A stretch of 7,552 nt of DNA from Atopobium sp. (GTDB taxonomy: Bacteria; Actinomycetota; Coriobacteriia; Coriobacteriales; Atopobiaceae): the NCBI GenBank assembly GCA_015259045.1, contig JABZHD010000045.1, positions 1 to 7,552 of the forward strand, written 5' to 3'. Below, piece after piece: positions 1-5,046 of the stretch (within the stretch, counting starts at the first letter, position 1; each line of letters starts with the position of its first letter). The notes under the pieces were generated by a model that was not told the DNA's origin, did not search any database, and saw nothing but the letters and a program-made list of their open reading frames with translations. A program made the translations under genes and the position numbers.

Positions 1-149
1 CCAGTGGCTGTGGCCAGCTGTTCATGGTCTATAAGCGTCATATCATTGATGGAAAGACGAAGTCGTGTCATGCACACTTCGTTGTGAGTTAAGTTTTTTG
101 AGCCGCCTATTGCATTTAGGATCTCGTGAGCAATAGCATTGCCGTCCAT
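1..149 (-). CDS. PTS transporter, N-terminal EIIB domain (partial, runs off the left edge)
   Basis: Only the first 49 codons are present. They read as a glucose-superfamily PTS EIIB domain: an amphipathic first helix, a GG-[ST]-x-N turn (residues 15-19, GGSKN), and then the phosphocysteine motif CMTRLR with Cys26 as the expected phosphorylation site, followed by a short strand and an ND turn. In this family the cysteine takes phosphate from an EIIA domain and passes it to the sugar during uptake at the inner membrane. An N-terminal EIIB is typical of sucrose, beta-glucoside, trehalose and MurNAc-type permeases, whereas glucose and GlcNAc permeases usually carry EIIB at the C-terminus; a stand-alone EIIB is also possible. 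The ATG at 149-147 is supported by GGGGAG at 162-157, 7 nt upstream. The sugar cannot be named from this fragment. It follows the aro operon on the same strand after a 187-nt gap, so it is probably a separate unit. Confidence 0.85.
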   Translation of the reverse strand, partial: MDGNAIAHEILNAIGGSKNLTHNEVCMTRLRLSINDMTLIDHEQLATAT

Positions 150-156
150 TGGATAT

Positions 157-162
157 CTCCCC
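157..162 (-). promoter_or_regulatory. Shine-Dalgarno of the PTS gene
   Basis: On the minus strand GGGGAG ends 7 nt before the ATG at 149. It fixes the start of the EIIB reading frame, which otherwise is seen only as a fragment. Confidence 0.7.
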
Positions 163-246
163 AAGCATGACCACATATCAAACACTTAACCGTTTGACTT
201 GGTCTAGCATCCTTGTAGTCTTATGAATACACACCTACGAGGCATA

Positions 247-276
247 AGTATAGGGGCTTTAACATGCCAAAATTCA
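247..276 (-). promoter_or_regulatory. Possible promoter of the PTS gene
   Basis: The minus strand shows TATACT at 252-247 as a good -10 candidate. The only -35-like hexamer is TTGAAT, about 19 bp upstream, which is a long spacer. Transcription from here would leave a leader of roughly 90 nt before the PTS start codon, long enough for a regulatory structure. I could not identify an antiterminator-binding hairpin in it. The -10 alone is persuasive; the pair is weak. Confidence 0.25.
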
Positions 277-304
277 AAATCTACAAACCATCCGGTGAAC
301 GGTT

Positions 305-333
305 AAAAAATAACTGCGAACGCTTACTGTTAT
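305..333 (-). terminator. Possible weak terminator after the aro operon
   Basis: Just past the aroE-aroK stop codon the minus strand forms ATAAC (333-329) pairing with GTTAT (314-310), with a small inner GC/GC helix, followed directly by a run of T (310-305). The outer stem is only 5 bp and AT-rich. An alternative hairpin, ACGCTT/AAGCGT (344-320), overlaps the stop codon. The position, between the operon end and the PTS gene leader, is what makes a terminator plausible; the predicted strength is low. Confidence 0.35.
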
Positions 334-335
334 GC

Positions 336-1639
336 TTAAAGCGTGTCGAGAAGACCCTTGGCATCTACGTCTGGACTACCGAGACAAGAAAAGGTTACGT
401 CAGCCCATGCTTCATAGAGCGGAATACGTACTGCAGCAAGATTCTGTATGCCAACACTTTGTGAGAGTGGTCTTCCTGTAAGAGCCAATTCTTCAAGCGG
501 GCGCGTAAGGTAGACAAGCTTGCTGTTTTGACGGAGGAGCTGGTAGTTTGAAGGTGTAACAACTACGCCACCTCCACAAGAGATCACCGCACCACTCATG
601 CTGGAAATCTCTTGAATTACCTCATGTTCTAGATGCCTAAATGCTGTTTCACCGTGTGTTTTTAGGTAGGTTCCCGCTTCGCAGTGAGCTTTCTGTTTGA
701 TGAGAAGGTCAGTATCTATCCATGGACGATTTAAGAGTTTTGCCAGCACCTCTCCCGTAGAGGTTTTTCCAACTCCCGGCATACCAATAAGTACAATGTT
801 TTCTTTTGAAGCATGTAGCTCACGCGAGATGTTTTCTATCTGGGAGCCTGATACATCTTTTCCCAAAAAGAGCGAGCTTGCTCTAGCTGCTTGAGCTACC
901 AGCATTTTTAAACCATTTGCATTGAGTATTCCAAGACTTTCTGCATCTAAAAGTAGCTGAGAGCGCAGCGGATTATAAATAAGATCAATCACGCATTGTA
1001 GGGAAGTAAAAGCAGCGAGGCCATCTTTTGAAAGAGGAGAAACACCAGCATGTGGGAACATTCCTACTGGCGTTGCATTGACAAGAAGACTAGCGTCATA
1101 GTGGAGTTTAAGCTGGTCATAGGTAATTGCGCGGTCAACATATAAAGAACTTTCGTGAGGGTTTCTGGAGACTCCCACAACATATGCACCGCCTTTTTTG
1201 AGTGCACAGCAAATTGCCCTGCCAGCGCCACCAAAGGCTCCTAAAACAACCACTATCTTTTTGTTCAAGTTGACCTTGAGGCTTTTTACCAGATACTCAA
1301 AGCCATACACATCGGTGTTGTCTGCTGCTATAAAACCATTTGCATCTTTTACCAGGGTATTTGCCGCTCCTATAGCTTGTGCATCCTCAGAAGCTGAGTC
1401 CGCAAGAGCGCAGGCATCCTTTTTGTAAGGGATAGTAACGTTCAAGCCCTGCCAAGGTTGGTCTTTGAGAAAACCTTTCAGCTCAGAAGCAGAAAGCTCA
1501 TGAAGCTGGTAGGGAAATGACCCCAACTTTTCATGAATTGCTGCCGACCAACTATGAGAGAGTTTCTCACAATAAGGCCGTAAGGAGCAAGAGGGGCTGT
1601 AAGGTTACTTGAACCTTGTTGTACAGTTTTAGAACTCAC
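336..1639 (-). CDS. aroE/aroK: Shikimate dehydrogenase-shikimate kinase fusion (AroE-AroK), with an apparent frameshift near 1570
   Basis: This is a two-domain enzyme for two successive shikimate steps: NADPH reduction of 3-dehydroshikimate, then ATP phosphorylation of shikimate. Numbering assumes the frameshift repaired (434 residues). The AroE domain (about 20-273) has the shikimate-binding SHSWS (28-32), NVTIPYK with catalytic Lys73, GAANT, NTD with Asp110, a Gly-rich NADP loop, NATPVGM and NGLKMLV. The AroK domain (about 280-434) has Walker A GMPGVGKT (286-293), DTD, GETAFRHLE, CGGGVV and the lid GRPLS. The start is GTG at 1639, overlapping the chorismate mutase stop by 11 nt, with AGGAG 7 nt upstream. 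The first 23 codons end in APYGLI; one base is then missing and EKLSHSWS continues in another frame, open from 1568 to 336. In the sequence as given, the only start in that frame is a TTG at 1526 without a ribosome site; the 396-residue product would lack SHSWS. It is either a sequencing error or a damaged AroE half. It is the last gene of the aroA operon. Confidence 0.88.
1568..1573 (-). other. Apparent 1-nt deletion (frameshift) in the aroE part of the fusion
   Basis: The minus strand reads ATT GTG AG where the family pattern Y-G-L-I-G-E-K-L predicts ATT GGT GAG. Restoring one G joins the GTG-started frame (1639-1571) to the downstream frame (from 1568) without losing or gaining any conserved residue. 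Unrepaired, the GTG frame ends at a TGA within about 30 codons. No slippery heptamer or obvious stimulatory hairpin is visible, so programmed frameshifting is not supported. Confidence 0.8.
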
Positions 1640-1901
1640 GAGATGTCTCCTGAACTGCCTTTGCAGCGTTCATCAAAACCTCAAGCAACTCTAAAGCATA
1701 CGGTTCAAGTTCATTAGAAACAGTGGCTTTAACTTGTTCTCTTTTGGCATCTTCTCTTGAGGAATCAAGAACAGTGAGGTCCTGCTCCTTTTTGTAAGCA
1801 CCAATTTGTTTGGCAACTGCAATCCTCTGCTCAAAGAGGTCAAAGATTTGCGCATCAATTGAATCGATTTCCTGGCGAAGCGTTTCTAGCTGACTAGTCA
1901 T
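1629..1901 (-). CDS. Chorismate mutase, AroQ class (monofunctional)
   Basis: This 90-residue, all-helical protein converts chorismate to prephenate, the branch toward phenylalanine and tyrosine. It aligns by eye with the AroQ domain of the E. coli P-protein at a constant offset of two residues: Arg9 (E. coli 11), Arg26 (28), Lys37 (39), Asp46 (48), Arg49 (51) and Glu50 (52) are all present, and Gln84 sits where the C-terminal active-site Gln88 is expected. The E. coli Ser84 position appears to be Ala80. There is no prephenate dehydratase, dehydrogenase or ACT domain attached, so it is a stand-alone mutase like others of about 90 residues. The ATG at 1901 lies inside the end of aroC (8-nt overlap) and has only a weak Shine-Dalgarno (CGGA), which suggests translational coupling to aroC. 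Its own last codons contain the ribosome site and start of aroE-aroK. Confidence 0.92.
   Translation of the reverse strand: MTSQLETLRQEIDSIDAQIFDLFEQRIAVAKQIGAYKKEQDLTVLDSSREDAKREQVKATVSNELEPYALELLEVLMNAAKAVQETSREF
1647..1651 (-). promoter_or_regulatory. Shine-Dalgarno deciding the GTG start of aroE-aroK
   Basis: AGGAG on the minus strand lies inside the 3' end of the chorismate mutase gene, 7 nt before the GTG at 1639. Nothing comparable precedes the TTG at 1526. This favours the longer, frameshifted gene over the short open frame. Confidence 0.75.
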
Positions 1902-3036
1902 TGTGATATCCGTTCTGCTCAGAGGACCAGGAATATAAGGTGTCGAGAAGAGCTAGTGCAAAAGCGCTTTCAACACAGGGAACAGCGCGCAAAACTGCAG
2001 TTACATCATGCCTGCCTTGAACAATTAGCTGCTCTGGTTCCATAGTTTGAAGGTTTACCGAGTTCTGTGGAAGCCCAATGCTCGAGATAGGTTTTAACGC
2101 ACATCTAAACCAGATAGGAGCGCCTGTTGAAATACCACCCAGAATACCTCCAGCATGATTGGTGGTTGGCACAACGGAGCCGTTACGCACCTCATAGGCA
2201 TCATTATTCTCAGAGCCAAGTAAATTGGCAACATCCATGCCGCTACCAAATTCTATGGCCTTAACAGCGGGAACACCAAAGACCGCAGTAGAGATGGTAT
2301 TTTCAAGCCCATGGAAATGAGGGCACCCAATACCTGCAGGAACACCCGTTGCCGCACATTCTATGATGCCGCCAACAGTATTTTTCTCTGAGCGCAGCTG
2401 CGTAAGGAGTGCACTGGTTTTCTCGCCAGCTTGAGCATCAAGGAAAGGAAGCGCTTGAGGATCAGCTTGGAGCAGCTGATCCATTTGGTAAGCAAGTAGC
2501 TTGCTGGCCTCAAGTGAGTTGTTTACGAGCTCAAGGGGAGTATCGCTGACGTCCTTTATTTTGAGAACGTGAGCTGCAATAGTAATGCCTTGAGCTTGCA
2601 AAATCTGGAGCGCTATGCCTCCCGCAATGCAGAGAGGGGCGGTGAGGCGGGCGGAAAAATGTCCTCCACCCGTTTGCTTATAGGTGTCTCCCCATTTTGC
2701 CCAGGCAGAGAAATCGGCGTGTCCTGGTCTGGGGACAAGCTTTGTAGCTGTGTAATCTTGTGGACGAACGTTTGTGTTAGGTAGCTCCGCCGTGAGCGGG
2801 GAGCCATCTAGAATGCCTTCTGCTGAAATTCCAGAGACAAACTGTGGATTGTCAGCCTCTTTACGCGGGGTATCCCACGGATGCGATGGAGATCTTCTTT
2901 GAAGGAATGCCTTGAGAGCTGCTAAGTCAACGGCAAAACCAGCAGGTAAACCTTCAATAGTGCAGCCGATTTTTGGAGCATGAGACTCGCCAAAAATAGA
3001 TACTTTTACTGTTGTCCCAAAAGTTGAGGTCATCAT
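1894..3036 (-). CDS. aroC: Chorismate synthase
   Basis: AroC performs the last common step, elimination of phosphate from EPSP to give chorismate, using reduced FMN. The 380-residue length is normal. Family landmarks in order: FGESHA with His19, the RR-x-P segment and T-x-R-x-E-x-D (47-61), RPGHAD (103-108), GGGHFSAR (123-130), VGGIIE and PAGIG (221-237), FG-x-PAVKA-x-EFGSG (253-266), NHAGGILGGIS (293-303), KP-x-SSI (315-320) and GRHD with His343. The HFS form of the third motif matches Clostridia-type chorismate synthases rather than the RSS form of E. coli. The first signature has Ala20 where Gly is usual. The start ATG immediately follows the aroA stop codon with no gap; GGAG lies 6 nt upstream within aroA. 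A second ATG is adjacent, so the true start could be one codon later. Confidence 0.97.
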   Translation of the reverse strand: MMTSTFGTTVKVSIFGESHAPKIGCTIEGLPAGFAVDLAALKAFLQRRSPSHPWDTPRKEADNPQFVSGISAEGILDGSPLTAELPNTNVRPQDYTATKLVPRPGHADFSAWAKWGDTYKQTGGGHFSARLTAPLCIAGGIALQILQAQGITIAAHVLKIKDVSDTPLELVNNSLEASKLLAYQMDQLLQADPQALPFLDAQAGEKTSALLTQLRSEKNTVGGIIECAATGVPAGIGCPHFHGLENTISTAVFGVPAVKAIEFGSGMDVANLLGSENNDAYEVRNGSVVPTTNHAGGILGGISTGAPIWFRCALKPISSIGLPQNSVNLQTMEPEQLIVQGRHDVTAVLRAVPCVESAFALALLDTLYSWSSEQNGYHND

Positions 3037-4317
3037 TTATGACTCCATACTGTGGCAGACGCCACCAAGCTGCTTGAAGTGCTCAAAGAAGAGCGGATAC
3101 GACTTATTGATTGCCTCGGCATGGGTGATTATGACAGGACCCGTTGCATACGAAGCCAAAATAGTTGCCATCATCACCATGCGATGATCATTGCACGAGT
3201 CCACAATGCAGCTGGCGGGCTGTTTTCCTCCCGTGATAATAAGCTCCGTTTGATCGTCAGAGAGCTCAACGGTCACACCAAATGCCCTAAGTACGCTGCA
3301 AATACTTTGAACGCGGTCGGACTCTTTAAGATGAAGGCGCTGAATATTGGTAAGCCTACTTGTTCCAGGGATAAACGCAGCTAATGCAGCAAGTACCGGA
3401 GCAAGATCGCACACCTCGGAGACAGAAATGGTAAACGGCCGCAGGTGATCCATCATACAAGCTGCACCTTTTTGCTGGCGAGAAACACGTGCGCCCACAA
3501 GCGATAACGCGGCCAAGATAGCTCTATCTCCCTGGACACTTTGCATGGAGAGCCCTGTGACTTCTACTCCTTGTCCAATTGCTCCAGCGGCAAGCCATGG
3601 TGCAGCGTTTGACCAATCTCCTTCGATTGAATAAACGCCTGGACAAACGTAGTGTTGAGGTTTAATGGTATAGGTGGCATTCTTTGCATCAAATTCAGTG
3701 GTGATGCCAAAGTCTTTCAATACGTGCTCTGTGATAGCCAGATAGTCTTTTGATTGGACGGACCTTGTAATTTGTATCGTTGAAGATTCATTCAACAAAG
3801 GCAATGACAGCAAAAGTCCAGAAATAAATTGGGATGAGATATCTCCTGGTAGCTCAAATAAACCGCCAATAAGTTTGCCCGAAACCTCAAGGGTCTTCTC
3901 GTCTTGCCAGCTAAAAGACATACCATGGGCAGAGAGTTCTGAGACAAGCGGCTCTAGGGGTCGAGAAAAGAGTTTTCCTTCTGCAGAAATTGTGGCGTTT
4001 ACGTTTAGCACGCCCAGAAGGGGGAGTAAAAACCTGAGCGTGGTGCCAGATTCTTTGCAGTTAATTTGCACGTTTTGAGGGCGATTTTGCTCTTTTGCAG
4101 GGACAACTCTAAACCCCTGTTTAGTTCTAGCGATAGTGGTGCCTAAAGCTTTAAGACAATCAACAGTTACTTGAATGTCCTCTGAGATGTAAGGACAGGT
4201 AACGTTGGTAGTGCCGTTTGCAAATGAAGCGCAGATGAGCGCGCGATGAGCGCATGATTTTGACGGGATGGCTTCTACCGTTCCAAACAAATCATGAGGA
4301 GTTATTGAAACATCCAT
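3037..4317 (-). CDS. aroA: 3-phosphoshikimate 1-carboxyvinyltransferase (EPSP synthase)
   Basis: AroA transfers the enolpyruvyl group of phosphoenolpyruvate to shikimate 3-phosphate; it is cytoplasmic and the target of glyphosate. The 426 residues show the expected landmarks: PSKSCAHR (Lys20, Ser21, Arg25), ESGTTLRF (89-96), PGDISSQF (157-164), DLAPVLAAL with catalytic Asp304, LKESDR with Lys331/Glu332, NDHRM (376-380) and INKSYP with Lys405. The ESGTTLR loop differs from the GNAGTAMRP loop of class I enzymes such as E. coli, with Phe96 at the place of E. coli Pro101. It is the first gene of the aroA-aroC-mutase-aroE/K operon. The ATG at 4317 has GGAG about 10 nt upstream; an ATG slightly farther up is followed at once by a stop, so this start is the likely one. 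Confidence 0.97.
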   Translation of the reverse strand: MDVSITPHDLFGTVEAIPSKSCAHRALICASFANGTTNVTCPYISEDIQVTVDCLKALGTTIARTKQGFRVVPAKEQNRPQNVQINCKESGTTLRFLLPLLGVLNVNATISAEGKLFSRPLEPLVSELSAHGMSFSWQDEKTLEVSGKLIGGLFELPGDISSQFISGLLLSLPLLNESSTIQITRSVQSKDYLAITEHVLKDFGITTEFDAKNATYTIKPQHYVCPGVYSIEGDWSNAAPWLAAGAIGQGVEVTGLSMQSVQGDRAILAALSLVGARVSRQQKGAACMMDHLRPFTISVSEVCDLAPVLAALAAFIPGTSRLTNIQRLHLKESDRVQSICSVLRAFGVTVELSDDQTELIITGGKQPASCIVDSCNDHRMVMMATILASYATGPVIITHAEAINKSYPLFFEHFKQLGGVCHSMES

Positions 4318-4363
4318 TTTTCACATGCTCCGTATCTAATTGCTTGATGTAAGAATACCGCAG

Positions 4364-4393
4364 TTGAGTGTCAGAGAAGGATATGGTTAAAAT
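4364..4393 (+). promoter_or_regulatory. Sigma-70-type promoter of the aldolase gene
   Basis: TTGAGT (4364-4369) and TAAAAT (4388-4393) are separated by 18 bp, four and five of six consensus matches respectively. The predicted start near 4400 leaves a leader of about 20 nt carrying the strong ribosome site at 4407-4413. Confidence 0.5.
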
Positions 4394-4406
4394 TGTTTGA
4401 AGATTG

Positions 4407-4413
4407 AAGGAGG
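4407..4413 (+). promoter_or_regulatory. Strong Shine-Dalgarno deciding a GTG start
   Basis: AAGGAGG is a near-perfect anti-16S match, 6 nt before the GTG at 4420. It settles GTG as the aldolase start and suggests efficient translation. Confidence 0.8.
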
Positions 4414-4419
4414 AAGCAA

Positions 4420-5046
4420 GTGAATAAGCCTTTTAGTGCCGTAACTCAGGTTTTACGTGGCTATATGTACAATCAGGTTAAAGCTGTCGTTGAGGTTCTT
4501 GTTGATTCTCCTGTACATAACGTTGAAGTAACCATGAACACTCCAGAAGCTGCCTCGTTAATTCAGAAGCTGTCCAGTGAATATAGCTCTGATATCAATA
4601 TCGGCGCTGGTACCGTGCTTACTCTTGAAGATCTGCGGACGGCTCATAAAGCTGGCGCTACGTTTGTTTTAGCACCAACACTGCTTTCTGAAGAGATGTT
4701 TGATTACTGTAAAGAGCATGAGATTTTGAGTGTTCCGGGAGCGTTTACGCCAACAGAGATTGCTCATGCATTTGCTCTTGGCGCAGATATTGTCAAAGTA
4801 TTCCCCGCAAATGAGGTTAGCTATGGGTACGCTAAAAAGGTATGCGAGCCTTTAGGAAACTTACCGCTTATGGCGGTTGGTGGCGTTACAACAGATAATC
4901 TTGCTGATGTATTTGCAGGTGGATATGCTTATGTAGGAACTGCTAACGGCATCTTCAACAAAAACGATATCTTAGCTGAAGACAAGACTTCTCTAAAACA
5001 GTCAGTACGTAAGCTTGTAGAAGAGTTGGAGCGTCTAGGACGTTAG
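4420..5046 (+). CDS. KDPG/KDPGal-family class I aldolase
   Basis: A 208-residue single-domain TIM-barrel aldolase of the Eda/DgoA family, which reversibly joins pyruvate to an aldehyde through a Schiff base. Visible landmarks: VEVT with catalytic Glu36, IGAGTV (61-66), LAPT (84-87), VPGAFTPTEI (105-114), VKVFPA with Schiff-base Lys126, and AVGGVTTDN (152-160). In E. coli Eda the arginine of VTLRT binds substrate; here that position is Asn40 (VTMNTP), as in the PLNSP of KDPGal aldolase DgoA, and the phosphate end (AVGGV…N) also resembles DgoA more than the PTGGI of Eda. I therefore read it as closer to 2-dehydro-3-deoxy-6-phosphogalactonate aldolase, though automated annotation would probably give KDPG or 4-hydroxy-2-oxoglutarate aldolase. 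No other Entner-Doudoroff or galactonate gene is nearby; it sits between aroA (divergent) and aroB (convergent, 4-nt overlap). The substrate is uncertain. Confidence 0.88.
   Translation: MNKPFSAVTQVLRGYMYNQVKAVVEVLVDSPVHNVEVTMNTPEAASLIQKLSSEYSSDINIGAGTVLTLEDLRTAHKAGATFVLAPTLLSEEMFDYCKEHEILSVPGAFTPTEIAHAFALGADIVKVFPANEVSYGYAKKVCEPLGNLPLMAVGGVTTDNLADVFAGGYAYVGTANGIFNKNDILAEDKTSLKQSVRKLVEELERLGR

Larger units (their letters stand above)
4318..4419. promoter_or_regulatory. Divergent intergenic control region between aroA and the aldolase gene
   Basis: These 102 bp must hold the promoters of both the aro operon (-) and the aldolase gene (+). A plus-strand promoter is readable and listed separately. 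On the minus strand I find CTGACA and TATTCT but at unusable spacing, so the aroA promoter is not pinned down. The shared region allows common control of both transcription units, but I see no convincing operator palindrome or leader-peptide attenuator. Confidence 0.5.

Noticed and set aside
264..464. A 66-codon plus-strand ORF over the end of aroE-aroK and the PTS leader
   Set aside because: About two thirds of it lies antisense to the conserved kinase C-terminus; no clear ribosome site precedes it and the protein resembles no known family. The part outside the gene is short.
1570..1605. Programmed -1 ribosomal frameshift as an explanation for the split aroE frame
   Set aside because: The sequence at the joint (C CTT ATT G) is not a slippery heptamer, re-pairing of the ATT tRNA with TAT is poor, and no downstream hairpin is obvious. 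A missing base explains the pattern better.
2569..3384. Several open frames of 64-110 codons opposite or overlapping aroC and aroA
   Set aside because: They are shadows of strongly conserved genes, have no supporting ribosome sites and show no recognisable domain.
4318..4419. Leader-peptide attenuator or T-box upstream of aroA
   Set aside because: The 102-bp gap is too short for a T-box together with two promoters, and no aromatic-codon-rich leader ORF or terminator/antiterminator pair is visible.
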